A DNA stretch of 64,000 nucleotides from Patiria pectinifera (Eukaryota; Echinodermata; Asteroidea; Valvatida; Asterinidae). Shown piece after piece: positions 1-11,998 of this stretch. Every line of letters begins with the position of its first letter. The stretch's first letter is position 1. The notes beneath the pieces were generated by a model that saw only the letters and a list, made by a program, of their open reading frames with translations, ran no database searches and was not told where the DNA came from. Both the position numbers and the translations under genes were made by a program. The DNA is taken from contig CM057135.1 of assembly GCA_029964075.1 (NCBI GenBank), forward strand, positions 31,671,366 through 31,735,365. Direction: 5' to 3'.

Positions 1-229
1 AACAGCTGATTTTGATTGACCTTGTTGATACTGCCCTATACTGCAGTGGCTTGGCTGTGAATGCTGCAAGATGGAATGGCGAAGCTGTCTGCATTAGACG
101 GAAAATATTATAAACATCTCATCTTTGGCCAAGAACACCCAGACAAGACAAGTGTTTTGTGGATGTTGAATAGAAGCTTTGATTGGCTTTATAAACTCTA
201 GTCAGTGATATGATACAATTTGTACTCAC

Positions 230-3200
230 TTGAAGTCATCAAACAGTTCACTCTTCCTAGCTGGTGCGATATCCAATGGATTAGGCAAAGCACTCATTTC
301 CCAAGCAACCTTGACCAACTCACGAATGAAGAGAGACAGAGACTTGAAATCCACCTCAGGAGGATAGGACAGAACTGGATGAGTGTTCATTGCCAGTAAC
401 ACATCCTGAAAACAAACAAACAAATAAGATGCATGTATAAATAAAAACCAGAGTGATTTGACTTGATCAGAGTTGTAATGATGTCTGTGCAGTAATTCAC
501 TGTATGAGTGGTCTTATGCTGCCGTTTATTTCGGTCGTTGACATCAATTGCAAAGGGTTTACAGCTGGAGGGGGAATACCACAAGGACTTAAATGAACAG
601 TAACTATAATAACATGTCGTTTAAATTAATAACAAAAGCGGCCCGATGTTGCGAACTTAACAAGTTCTTCTTCAGAGGCCTCTGAAGAACAACGTGTTAA
701 GTTCACAACGTCAGGCCGCATTCACTTTTTAGATTTGTATATTTCAGGTCAATCCAGTCAGTAAGCAGTCTGCAACAGTCCTATTTATTTTCTTGTTTAT
801 GCATGTATAAGTAATATTGATAAACACTTAAGCAACTTTGCTTGTATTTGGTCATACATCTGTGTTCCTCTGAAATGCCATACAGACCTGTATGAACAAG
901 TGCACCCTATCAATGAGTTCTCTCTCAACTTTGATGAGTAGGCAATTCAATGCTACCTACAGTCCATTGGATTACCTGCACAATGCTGTGAACATCCAGT
1001 AGCTGTCCATTCTTATTGATGTAGTTTTGTACAGCTTCTTCCAGGGTTTCCGGCCCAGTGTGAGTGAGTTGCAGTGTGCTGCGGACCTTACTACGATACA
1101 GACGATAGGCTTTCTTAGCACAGTGAAAGGCTTCCTGGATAGAGAGAGTCAAAGGTAAGAAAAGGACTGGATTATGACATAATATCTTGTGAATTGACTG
1201 AATGAAAAGCGCATAAGCATTACTACAGATAAATGTACTAAACATAATTGCTCACTGTCCCACTGCTTTCAGGGCACTTTCGTGTGTTTTACAGCCAAAA
1301 GACAGCATTCTCAAACTCTTAATAAAATTCAAAGAAAAACAATCCATAACTACATAATGTGAAGCAATTTATTATTAACCTGTGGTGTGTCAGTAGTGCG
1401 CCCTCTAGTGGGCATAGGCAATGAGTTATCACCACGTTGGATGTTAATTGCATAATATTGTATTGTTTATCTGTTTGTATCCGTGTTCAATATGTACATG
1501 TATTGGCAGTGAGGATTTGAAATGGCCCACCTTTCACCTCCTCCATCATTGCTTGCTACTGGGTAATCCTCAAATACTTTGGAAACAGTGGGACAACATA
1601 TAATTTGATTTCACTTACCAAGCAAAGTACCGGTAGTAGCTTAATGAAACAACTGTTCGCATATAAATGATGCCTTAATTATGGTTTTGCCTATGTGTGA
1701 CCTAATGTGCCATAGCTGATGTCATTGTCCAACTTGGCTATTGGTAAACTTATTGCCTCTTTGTGGAAGGGCTAGCTTAAGCTATATTCTAAATGTAATT
1801 ACCTCAGCACAAGCAAAGACAATCTGTTGATTGATGTCATGATCATCGGACAATGTTCGGAGGATATCCATGGCATCCATACGATCACGTGAGAACATAT
1901 CACCAAAACGAGTAACCAGATGAGATTGACGTACACGCTGCACAACATCACTACTGACTGAAACAGTAGACCTTGGGCTAGTAGGAGGCAGGGAGGATGA
2001 CAGATAATCCATCCTGAGCAGACAGAAACGATAAAAGAAAAAAAAATCAAAGTAGTTAAGGCTTAGCTTTCTGACTGAGGCTTTGAATTGTTGGGAACTG
2101 TATTGCAACCTATAATTTAAGCCGCTGAGAACAAACTGTTTGAGTTCAATGTTGGGTTTTGTCCTTCACCGACATATTTATATAAACACTGTTTACCCAG
2201 TGTTGTTGTCCCGAGTGACTGGGAGAAAAACTCACTCGGGTGGGACTCGAATCTACCACCTCCTGCTTACTAGTGCAGACGTCTTACCACTCGACCACTG
2301 AGCTTGCCAGGGTCGGCTGGCTGGTTTGAATCAGACATAGCTGCGGGTACTGCAACGTACAAAACTATTCGTAAGATGGAATTTGCAAAACCCAGTATTG
2401 AATTATGAATAGAAAAACTATTGGGGGCATTGACTGAACTTTTCACACAGTTAACTATCACAATTTGTAAGGTAGAGAAAGTCCACCCACCTCCCTGTTA
2501 GAATGGCCTTCTCTTCTCTCAATAAGTTGACATCTTCCCTCAATCTACGAGCTTCAATCTCATAGCTCTCCAGAACACCAACGCGAGACTTGTACACCTC
2601 AAGCTCATCCTTCAGGGCTTTGATGCTATCATTGAGAAAAAAAAACACAAGGTATTTAAAATGTAAGACATAATAGCAGTAGCACAAAAACGGAGAGGGG
2701 TAGGGAGGTTTGCACCCTCAAGGCACCATCCCTTTCTTAGAAATTTAAGAAGTAATTTTCATGTACAGTAGCAGGACGGCGGTCAAACTGAGGGCTTCAA
2801 GCATACAACTTAGTCCTCAGACACAAGGATGCAATGTCACTATGACTGCATCCCTCTCTTGCAAAGAACTTACAGGGTTGTGCACATTCAGTTGAAAAGT
2901 AACCATGCACAAGACTATTCACCATGTTTACATAAAACTAAAGTGGAAAAGTGACGTGCTCTTCTTTGGCTCTCATAAGTTAGCCATGCAGCCCTTTGTA
3001 CATGCAACCATGCAACCCAGTTTCTGGTATGGAGCTTGCCCCAAAAGTGGTGCGGCGACGCAGCTTTTTTTTTTCTTTTTCTTTTTTCTTCAAATGTCGG
3101 CTGATGACTGCTTTTTTTCTTCAAATGTCGGCTGAGGCCACATAAAGCTAATACTCGGATCGTAACCCCATCTAAAAACACCTTAAAATTATGCAGCAGC

Positions 3201-6200
3201 AGGATTCCAGTCAAACCAGTGAGTTGGCAGTTTTGAGACATCATCTTACATTGAAAAAAAAAAAATTTCATTTTGCCGACACACATGGCTATGGCGACGC
3301 GCGCGCATACTAGAAACCGGAGCCTTGTTTTTTTTGGGCCTTATCCGTACTCATTTTATTTTGGACTTACCTAGAGTTAAGTCTGATTGTATCCTCTTCA
3401 TTCAGTATTGCCTCTCCCATGGATGAGGAACGCTCCTCCTCCAGCTTGGATTTTGTGTCTTGCAATCTTTGAATAAAAATATAAAAAGAATTTACAAATG
3501 TAACACACAGAAAAATCAGCTGTAACCTGTTTCCTTACTCTGTCTAATTACTTTTACATTTCTTGTCAATGTTGTGGGTCTATGTGTAAGCTGATCAAAA
3601 ACTCTACTTTGCTTCCACATATTTCCTTTTCTTGCACTGCCTTTTATGATAAATTCTTACCATTTTTTTTCGTATTTTGCTTAGAGAAGTGGAGGATGGC
3701 CTCACATTTAATACCAGGATATTTTTCAATGATTCATTTCACAATTAGAAATCAGCAAGAATTTGGAAGCAGCCTTTTTTCCATAAAATTTGTTATTTCT
3801 GCCAGAAAAATGTTGTAGGTGCCAAGTGCCTCTTAATAACTTAATTCATAATTAATTGGTTTCAGCAATGACAGGTGTTCAAGAGTGCTACCTGCAGGGT
3901 CAATTACGCACAAACAACCTTTTCAATAGCGGTATTGTGTTAGATGCTCTGAGTTTTTCAATTTCAATCAATGCATATAATGAAGTACATGTGGAACTGG
4001 AAATGAACAGGAAATTGTCAGAAATGTTGCCATAATGCTAAACTTGGAGAGCAATTAGTTGGTCAGATGGGGAAATCAGTTGCCTAACTTCACTCTCGGC
4101 TTCTAAATAATTTATGGGCAACAATTTTTATAATTCTAGCTGTCAGCCTTTCATAGAAAGGAGAATTAAATTGGACATTTGAACAGTTGAGCCAAGTTTT
4201 TTAAGGCAAGACAGATTAATTAACTACCGGTTTAGATATTTTGCAAAAGTAGCATAAACACTGACTGCTAAACTTACTCTTGTTTGAGTGAATCTGACAC
4301 ATTCCTGGAGGTATCCAAGTCCTCCTCAAGGTCCTGCAATTGAGCTTCAAAATCAGCTCTCATCTTAGACAAAGCTCGGTCTTTCTTGGCAACATCAGCC
4401 ATCATTTCTAAGCTTAAGTCTGTGGTTGCAATGCTTGATGTAAAGCCTTGAGTCAACCAAGGCAGCAGACGATTCTTCAGTGCGTCACATCCACCATATA
4501 TACCCCCTGTAGAGTCATTCCAGAAAGAAACATTCATACCATGGCTTTCACTTTTGTGATTAGAATTCAAAGTTAGAGGGATTCAAATGCTATAATTGTC
4601 TGTGCCTCTTGCCATCAATTGTTTGAGTTGTATTTCAATTACATTTTCAGTCAATGTGAAAATACCTTTATATAACGTCTGTACATGTAAACTGTTCATA
4701 TGACCTGCATTAATTAGAAGGCATTACTAAGGTGACAAATATACATGTACATGTGTAACCTAAAAAATGGTTCACCAGATCACTTTTAAAAAAATGTAGT
4801 TGGGAAAAAAAATTAAATAACTTCCCAACTTCACACTGGTTCAGGAGCTTTAATTTGATCTGAACAAGTAGGGACCAAACAAACGTTAGTTCCTTCAAAC
4901 AAAAACAAACAAAATCTGTTTTAATCGTTGCGCAACAGTGATAGAAAAAAAAACAACTGAATAAGTGATAGAAAAAAAAACCCATTGTTTGAGACTTTCC
5001 AACTGAAGTTATACCTGGAGAAGAAATACTTTTATCCCAAATAACTAGACAAGTGAAAGGCAAATATTCAGATCCTAGAATTAAAAACAAAAACTATCCA
5101 AGTAAAACACACAACATGAATTATAAACACATGAAAAAAAAGGTAAACTAAAGAATTAGCACAACACTAAAGATGAATTACTAAGATTTTAAGAAGAGTA
5201 CTTCTTAAAACTTTCTTGGTAGATCTAGTACACAGTGGGGAACACACTACGTACATGTATATGTACTAAAGAATAGATGGGCATAGCTTAGAAAAATATC
5301 AATTTTTCAGTCTTCACAGGGGTGACACATTTGCCTAATGTTTATTTAAAGATTCATGTTTTCATACAGTTGTTCTGAGTTGTATTTTCTAAATAATGAA
5401 TAGGGGGAAATTGTGTAAGGTTTACTGCTGGTCAATCAAAAGATTGAAATATACTTGCCTTCTGCTGCTGAGAGATTAAGAATTAGGAAGAGTTGACCTT
5501 GCAAACGTGATGTTAGCTCAATCAATTCACAGCAACGATGAACATTCTCATCACATGTATTCACCTGCATAGGGTTAGAAGTTAATCCTCAATCGAGTCA
5601 GAATACCAAGGTGTAGTAAACAGAATATGCCCACATGAACTGCAACACTTCACTGAAATTTTGTTAGAATGTACATACATGAAGTTTTATCCACCAAGTT
5701 TATAACACAAGTTTCAGTCAAGTGGGGCTGTCCATTTTGGAATAACTTAGTATTCGATTATTGGAAACTGTGTTTGATCGAATATTCAGCTATACGAAAC
5801 TGCCAGCTAATACTGCGTGCCCAGCCAGTCAAAAATTGCATGCTGAGCACGCTAGCACCAGATAAACTTTGCTTGAAGCAATCGATATGGAGTGTTTTGC
5901 AGTAAGTCTAGGGTTTATATTACCTGCTAAAAGGATAAAAACAACGAACAGTCGTTGACAAAAAGATACCGTCGTCAAAAAGGGGCACCTGACAATATAA
6001 TGCTGCAACGTTATGATAAAGTAACGGTGATCAAAGTAACATCACAGTCCTGTGTGTATAGTGTGTAATTTTTTTGTTTTCAAATATTCAAAGTGGCTAA
6101 ATCTATTTAAATTTTTGGTTGATGATGGCTTATTTGAATATTCAGTATATTCGGAAAGCCCTATCATGATGTAGGCACTACAGTGTACAGGAATGTTGTG

Positions 6201-6793
6201 GACAGAGAGCAGTGTTGAGATTTTTATTAGGGAAATGGCCACATATTGCCGTGACACAATTTGTATGAAAAGGTTTAAGTTAAACTGAGAAATGTAAAAT
6301 AAGCACAGATTAATAGAAGATGGTTTTATTGCTCAATAAACACTTTGTATTAAACAAAGACTGCTTCAGCTCAGGTTGCAGACCCACTGACTGAGAAGTC
6401 ATTTGCCAATTTGGAATGATTTTAAAAACACTGACTTTAATTTAGCAAGGAAAAAGGACCAATAGAAAGAGGGGCAAATTACACTACAGATGCGTCGACC
6501 TGTGTGTTTTATTTTCTTCTTTACTATTACGATATAAAAACTAAGCTCTATCTCCTAAACACTAAAAACGGCAAAAAATCTTAAATAATTGATAGCGGCG
6601 TCCCTGATTGCCATGGCAACCCATTTGCCGCGGCACGGCCACCGCATTGACAGACAACACATTTTACAAATTAAAGTCAACGTTTAATATGTCTTGAAAT
6701 ACCAACCAAATAATTGTCACACCACTGGTCAAGTTTATCCTGAAGGGTGCTGAAGCCTCCAGTCTTGACTAATCTTCGCAGCGATTCAGCCAT
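230..6793 (-). CDS. SPATA18: SPATA18 / mitochondria-eating protein (MIEAP), 3'-truncated by window edge
   Basis: Eight coding exons read on the minus strand: 6707-6793, 5459-5564, 4278-4506, 3371-3466, 2491-2625, 1803-2013, 976-1134 and 230-405. They join in frame for about 400 residues and then run off the left edge. The start MAESLRRLVKTGGFSTLQDK, the NTCDENVHRCCELIE stretch and LKNRLLPWL match the MIEAP N-terminus. Exons 3-5 are an acidic coiled coil (about residues 115-218). Exons 6-8 are the conserved C-terminal domain, including EAFHCAKKAYRLYRSKVR, YPPEVDFKSLSLFI and MSALPNPLDIA. From knowledge of the family, MIEAP drives p53-linked mitochondrial quality control, binds cardiolipin and is prominent in testis and ciliated cells. 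All splice phases agree. Intron 2 uses a likely GC donor (GAAG|gcaagt); the only nearby GT donor breaks the frame. The final exon or exons (family sequence KYRRSYDS...) lie outside the window. Identity is confident; the start is the only ATG consistent with the family. Confidence 0.93.
639..718. repeat. Short imperfect palindrome (MITE-like)
   Basis: Arms carrying GTTGCGAACTTAACAAG and its near-reverse complement flank the centre TTCAGAGGCCTCTGAA, with GCGGCC/GGCCGC at the outer ends. It lies in SPATA18 intron 7 (406-975). No open frame. Confidence 0.6.
2155..2325 (-). mobile_element. tRNA-derived SINE in SPATA18 intron 5
   Basis: On the minus strand the head AGCTCAGTGGTCGAGTGGTA resembles a tRNA A-box region and is followed by the B-box-like GATTCGAGTCC. 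The stem pairing of a working tRNA is missing. The tail continues through CCCGAGTGAG and its complement CTCACTCGGG. This is a Pol III SINE of Leu/Ser-type tRNA origin rather than a tRNA gene. Confidence 0.65.
3010..3340 (+). mobile_element. Harbinger-like MITE, copy 1 (left end damaged)
   Basis: Same family as the copies at 38231, 41348 and 48839. Shared blocks are TTTCTGGTATGGAGCTTGCC, AACCCCATCTAAAAACA, CAAACCAGTGAG and AAACCGGAG, with terminal GGGCC next to TTA (3341-3343). Internal T-runs and a repeated CAAATGTCGGCTGA are present. The left terminal GGCCAAAAAAA is not visible. It lies in SPATA18 intron 4. Confidence 0.7.
6607..6620. promoter_or_regulatory. RFX X-box-like palindrome in SPATA18 intron 1
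   Basis: ATTGCCATGGCAAC differs at one base from the perfect RFX X-box palindrome GTTGCCATGGCAAC. It lies 87 bases inside intron 1, about 175 bases from the start codon. RFX factors control ciliary and testis genes, which fits the known expression of SPATA18 in other animals. Binding is inferred. Confidence 0.4.
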
Positions 6794-6965
6794 TTTATGA
6801 CAATGAAATCAGTCTGTAGAAATGTCCGAAGTTCCTGAGCTGTTGTCGATTTTGCGATTGACGTACCGACGGCCGTACCGTTTCGCGACCGATCTTTAAT
6901 CGCATCCGTCAACATTGCGGGTACGCTACGCATGCGTACGACCGAACACGTTATGTCTTCTAGGT
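6794..6965 (-). promoter_or_regulatory. Likely SPATA18 promoter / 5' UTR, CpG-rich
   Basis: Directly upstream of the SPATA18 ATG the AT-rich background changes to a CpG-dense stretch (ttgcgattgacgtaccgacg, gtttcgcgaccg) with a self-complementary TACGCATGCGTA at about 6926-6937 that resembles an NRF1 site. The TATA-poor, CpG-rich character is typical of a broad promoter. The transcription start itself cannot be seen. Confidence 0.45.
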
Positions 6966-8413
6966 ACCAGATCATGTATATCATGTGATCAATACTCTAT
7001 AGGATTTTTGCATGGACCAGTCTCAAAAGAATGGCTCAGCTCCCTGCACTCCATGTGTTATAAATGATATTAGGTCATAACTTCCAATCAGCCGACGACT
7101 GATGCGTACATAGCTCCATGGTCATAATGACTTTCCTATTAATATTTCCTTCTTTTTTAAATGCATGTTTTATGGAGTAGGCTATTTCAAATTAAGATAA
7201 TGTGCTTTGTAGTTTTGCTTGTTGATACTCAAAACTAAAACTTCTAATTACTGTACCTGCCGTGAACTTTTTGTATTTTTTTGTAATAACTATTTTGTTT
7301 TATTTATATGACAACTCCACTGATCTACCTAGCTCTAGTGTCACACTCATAGGCCGGCTGGGCCGTACACAATGAGTTGAGTCCCTTTAAAAAACAGTTT
7401 TGAAAAATTGTATTGTTTATTTTGTAACAATACTTCGAGCATGCTTGGATTGACACGTACACTGCGACGCAGATAGGGGGGGGGGGGGGGGTGACCCCCC
7501 AAACCCCCTGTCCAGAGGGGTTTTTGGGGTTCACCCCCCTCCCCCTCCCGCTAGGTGAACCCCCCCCCCCCCGCCCCAACCCCCTTGCTCTGACATTCCA
7601 AAAATATACTCGGGTTGTAATGTCCGCCGCCTGTGCCAAAAAGTACTAGAGCAAGCTGTGTTAAGGGCGGGGGGTACACTTCTGTAATAAAGTGTTATTA
7701 ATAATGGTCTGATTTGAACAGCGCCCCCATGTACGAGTGAATAATTTTAGCGCGAATGTGCATGGGCCAATTTGCGCCCCCTGCAAAACATGAACAACGC
7801 GTGCACGAAAAGACAATCTGGATGGACATTAATTACTCCGCAATTAATTTTTCTATCATTTTGTAATTTTTTTTTAAGACCTCAGCTTATAATAAACAAA
7901 TTAGTCGACGTGCTCTAAATATAGACGAATATGTTTCCAAATGTGACCAACTTGAAACCCGATTTTCTCGGAACCGCTGTTCAACACCCCGTGGCCAAAT
8001 TCGTCCCTTCGTGAAAATGCTGACGATTTGTTTGGGACTTCCCAAATATTTTATTATTAGCTTGAAATTCAAGGATACAGCCTTAATTCCGTTCGACAAA
8101 AGAAATATGTAACAGATACTGAAAATTAACAAATGCATGATACGCAAGGTTTGTGTACAGACTCAAAAAGAGCCAATCAGATTCGAACATGTCGGAGCTG
8201 AGCCCACCTTTGCGAATCTGGTGTTAAAACGCGCGCTGAATGTCATCATTTTCACCTTCCATAAAATCATTTAGTGTGTTATCATAGATTACGTAACTCA
8301 GGCGGTAACGTGCAGTTATTCAGCCTGGGATCACAGCGTGTCTAAGAATACATCGATATACCAATAAAAAGACTGTAGACCTTAGTCTTTAACTCAAATG
8401 TTTTTTTAATGAT
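6966..8413. other. Intergenic; no gene seen
   Basis: AT-rich spacer upstream of SPATA18. The one notable structure is the C/G-tract block at 7476-7600. Open frames here are short, and the 104-residue frame at 7325-7639 comes mainly from homopolymer. Confidence 0.6.
7476..7600. repeat. Long G-tract and C-tracts with short inverted segments
   Basis: A run of about 18 G is followed by several C-tracts of 5-14 bases and the inner inverted pair GGGGTTTTTGGGGTTCACCC / GGTGAACCCCC. Several four-tract combinations could form G-quadruplexes on either strand. Confidence 0.7.
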
Positions 8414-8417
8414 TTAA

Positions 8418-8932
8418 AGGGAAGATACAACATTTGCAAACATCAAAAAATGAAATGATCAAATTATCACAAAATATCTTACTGGATTGTTAGGGAATGA
8501 CAGTCTAAAGCATCCTGTAAAGTTGTGGCTCCTGGTGTGCTGACGTTTTCAAGAAAAACTGTATTTTTCCATCGCTGGTCGGCCGACCAGCGTTGGAGAA
8601 AACTGGCCTTTTTCAAAAAGTGCTCCTACTTTTTTATATTTAGTTCGTCTGCATTTTCTTTGCAATTGATTACACACATGTGAAGAATAAAACCCTGCTG
8701 GACTGATTCTCTGATCTTACAATTCCCCAACGTCTATAAATTTGTCCGTTTTATCTTAAGTGGGGTCAGGGAACCAGACTACAACAATATGATTGGTTTT
8801 CTTGGTTTTTCCGGCATCTACGAACCCAAAACGTGAAACAAGTCAGTGTAACAATATTTTTTATAACATACTAATCCTCCAAATCCATTTATTTCTGAAA
8901 ATTGCAGCAAAAGCAAATGTTGTACATTCCCT
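8418..8932 (+). mobile_element. TTAA-flanked MITE family (piggyBac-like), copy A
   Basis: A 515-bp non-coding element flanked by TTAA (8414-8417 and 8933-8936). Ends AGGGAAGATACAACATTTGC and GCAAATGTTGTACATTCCCT are inverted. A 20-bp perfect palindrome, CGCTGGTCGGCCGACCAGCG, lies at 8573-8592. Copies occur at 9485-9991 (inverted) and 19114-19629. TTAA duplication with short terminal repeats is the piggyBac signature; the assignment is inferred because no transposase is present. Confidence 0.75.
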
Positions 8933-8936
8933 TTAA

Positions 8937-9480
8937 ATCACTTTTTTGAAAAAAAATCTTATATTTGGCAAAATAAATTGATTGAGGTCATTTTAATCAT
9001 TTAAACCAACTGATTCTTTTTAATTACAGAATGTTAGAAGTTGGTAACACATTCAAACACCCCTATACTTCATCAGCATCGACTTAACTTACCTAGTAGG
9101 TTTTGCATAATTACCCAAAGTCATTGTTTTGGTTAAAGTCAAGATCCGAGTTTCAATGCAATTTTTCAAAAGGATTTATAAATTTATTTAGTTTTGTGGA
9201 TGATGGATACTTCTTATAGTGATGGGTGTGATGGTGCATGGGGACATTTATTTCATCAATATTTTGAAAGTAAACAAAAAAAAATCTGATTTAAATCAAA
9301 TCAATCCGATTTTTTTAAATATAAAAAAAACAAAAAAACAATCGCCGACCCTGATTTTAAAGCATAAATTATTATGATGTGGCATACATAATATACCCCT
9401 TCCCTATATACCCCTCCCCGGAACAAGTACCCCCCCCCCCCCCCCTTGCTGGGAGGTGCTAGAGGCCCGGCGGATCCAGC
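8937..9480. other. Spacer between inverted copies A and B; poly-C tract
   Basis: Non-coding AT-rich DNA with a run of about 18 C at 9430-9447. Nothing else recognised. The flanking elements are in opposite orientation, so 8418-9991 is a large interrupted inverted repeat. Confidence 0.5.
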
Positions 9481-9484
9481 TTAA

Positions 9485-9991
9485 ATGGAATGTACATTTG
9501 CTTTTGCTGCAATTTTCAGAAATAAATGATTTTGGAGGATTGGTTTGTTATATCAAATATTGTTACACTGACTTGTTTCACGTTTTAGGTTCGTAGATGC
9601 TGGAAAAACCAAGAAAACCAATCATATTCTTGTAGTGTGGTTCCCTGACGCCACTTGAAACGGAGCAATTTATAGACTTTGGGGAATTGTAAGATCATAG
9701 AATCAGTCTAGCAGACTTGTAGTCGTCACAGGTGTGTAATCAATTGCAAAGAAAGACGAACTAAATAAGAACAAAATTAAGAGCACTTTTTGAAAAAGAG
9801 CCAGTTTTCTCCAACGCTGGTCGGCCGACCAGCGTTGGAAAAATACAGTTTTTTTGAAAATGTCAGCACACCAGGAGCCACAACTTTACAGGATGTTTTA
9901 GACTGTCATTCCCTAACAATCCAGTGAGATATTTTGTGATAATTTGATCATTTCGTTTTTTGATGTTTGCAAATAATGTTGCATCTTCCCT
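9485..9991 (-). mobile_element. TTAA-flanked MITE family, copy B (inverted)
   Basis: Reverse-oriented copy of 8418-8932, flanked by TTAA (9481-9484 and 9992-9995). The central palindrome is 28 bp here (9811-9838). Homology covers the whole element, including AAAACCAATCATAT and the terminal GCATCTTCCCT. Confidence 0.75.
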
Positions 9992-10557
9992 TTAATAAGC
10001 TCAACGGGGGTTTAGCTGTCAAGGACGGGGATAGCTGGCTTATATGCTACTTTTTCTGCATGATTTTAGGGTTTTGTTTGTTGTCAAGTTATTTTATTTT
10101 TTTATTATCATCATTGTTATTATTATTATCATTTGGTTTGGCGACCCGAGGGTTAAAAAAAAACACAGGGAGATCCGCACTATTTTAAGTTTTTCCGCAG
10201 AGAAGACTACTGGTAACTGTTTGAATCGCTTTCCGCTTATTGTGGCACGTGCGTACGCATACCGTACCCTAGCGGACGTTGCGCGCGCATATTCAAAATG
10301 GCTGTGGATCGGGAAAATGCACATGCATCATGTTTCTGTTTCTTTTATGGGGTCATTTATGGTGCAGTTGAGGATTCTTAGACATGTAAATACTTGGGAC
10401 GTACGAGTAAGATAACCCCGTCGTGGTGAGTAGACCCAGAATTTTAGTAAAAGGTTGTTAACTTATTTTATTAACTTAATCATGGTGAATGCATGTTGCC
10501 CAGTTTCCGGACGACATTCCCAGGCGTTTGCCTGGCTGGTCGAAAAGCGCCCCCATT

Positions 10558-10600
10558 TGGAAGATGGGTACCACTACCAGTGGTAGTGGTACCCATCTTC
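10558..10600. repeat. 43-base near-perfect palindrome
   Basis: GGAAGATGGGTACCACTACC is followed by its reverse complement around a single unpaired centre base. A cruciform or hairpin is possible. No coding potential. Confidence 0.8.
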
Positions 10601-10725
10601 CATTATTATGCATACTTTTCAATTGTAATGGTTGTTGAGCGGGTTTGGGAAAAGTTCCATACTCGGACGTCATTTTATCTGCTGCCAAACATATTTATTG
10701 TCACCCTCACCTTGTCATTTGAACC

Positions 10726-11208
10726 TAGCCCCATAAATGTGGCCTATTTACTGGACTGCCTCCGTAAACATAGGCCACACATCCACATGTCCACATGTAC
10801 AAAAATCATGTCGACTTTGCCAAATTTTGATTTTCACATTTAGGCTTAGTTTGTAGGTTTTTTTTGCGTTAGAAGCATACTCGCCCTCTTTATAGGCTAA
10901 TCAGAAAGTGCTGCCTTTTTCAGATGTATATTTTTCGTGAAATTTCCAGATTCATTTTTACACATTCAGACGTTTGCGTATCAAAATTTCAACATGAAAT
11001 TTCACAAAAATTAGACATCTGAAAAAGGCAGCACTTTCTGACTAGCCTATAGAGAGGGTGAGTATGCTTCTAAAGCAAAAAAATCCTACAAACTAAGCCT
11101 AAATGTGAAAATCAAAATTTGGCAAAGTCGACACGATTTTTGTACATGTGGATGTGTGGCCTATGTTTACGGAGGCAGTCCAGTAAATAGGCCACATTTA
11201 TGGGGCTA
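10726..11208. mobile_element. Foldback element with 9-bp target duplication
   Basis: A 483-bp, almost fully self-complementary element that starts TAGCCCCATAAATGTGGCC and ends with its inverse. Arms of about 240 bp include AGAAAGTGCTGCCTTTTTCA and its complement. It is flanked by the identical 9-mer ATTTGAACC at 10717-10725 and 11209-11217. A degraded relative lies at about 51110-51387. Nine-base duplications and long terminal repeats point to Mutator-like or foldback transposition (inference). Confidence 0.78.
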
Positions 11209-11385
11209 ATTTGAACCAAGAGAAATCCAGGAAGCTGTGTAAAGGTGAAAACAATTTACTCAAAATGTGTTTTTAGAGCACATTTTGGATGCATACGTCG
11301 TGCAGAACTAACTTGAAGCAGCCGGTCAAAACTGATTGTAGTGGCTGAAAAGACAGCAGTACGTTATACACGTGACATCAACAAC

Positions 11386-11610
11386 CATGACGTCGCATGA
11401 GCCTGCCAATGATAGTGCAATACGTCATTATGAATATTTATTTTCTCATGAATATTTAGTTTATTTCAATGGATACTTCAAATACGTCCAAAGATTGATT
11501 ATTGCAACAGCGATCGTGCGCGGCCTAGCGGTTAAGAGTCTCGTGTATCAAGCAAGCGTCAGAGGTTCGAATCCCGATGAAGTAACTGACTGATTAATAA
11601 ATAGAAATTA
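11386..11610 (+). mobile_element. tRNA-related SINE or repeat unit
   Basis: The leader (GAGCCTGCCAATGATAGTGC...ATTGCAACAGCGATC) precedes a tRNA-like part with an A-box-like CCTAGCGGTTAAG and a canonical B box GGTTCGAATCC (11562-11572). The T stem cannot pair, so it is not a functional tRNA. The leader plus A-box part is repeated at 12136-12290. Confidence 0.6.
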
Positions 11611-11998
11611 AGGAAAGGAGAGGGTGAGAGTAGAAGAGGGAAAGTGGAGGAATAACCATAAAAGATGTAACTTTTGGCGCTAGAAAATTAATTGAAAAAA
11701 GTGACGTCCGAGTACGGAATTTTTTTCGCGGGTTTTCTTTGGTGGTATTAATGTCAGAAAAACTCTAGAAAAATTTATCTCAATCAATCATTGCTGGAAA
11801 AAAAAATTGTCAAAAAAATCCGTCAGGGGGCGGGTGGCAAAGTGCAAAGTAATCTGTATAAATTTGTAAATGATGTTATGACGTAATTGGCACATGGTTG
11901 ATTTTCGGCAAAAACTATGCATATGATTCGACAAAAATTTATTATAAGAATTTTGGATTTAATTTATTTACCTGAAATTTTCAATTATGATATGATTT

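Noticed and set aside
7325..7639. 104-residue Gly-rich frame
   Set aside because: Generated by poly-G and poly-C tracts; no coding context.
11530..11585. Possible tRNA gene (A-box-like and perfect B box)
   Set aside because: The T stem does not pair and no acceptor stem forms; the upstream leader is repeated at 12136. A SINE head is the better reading.
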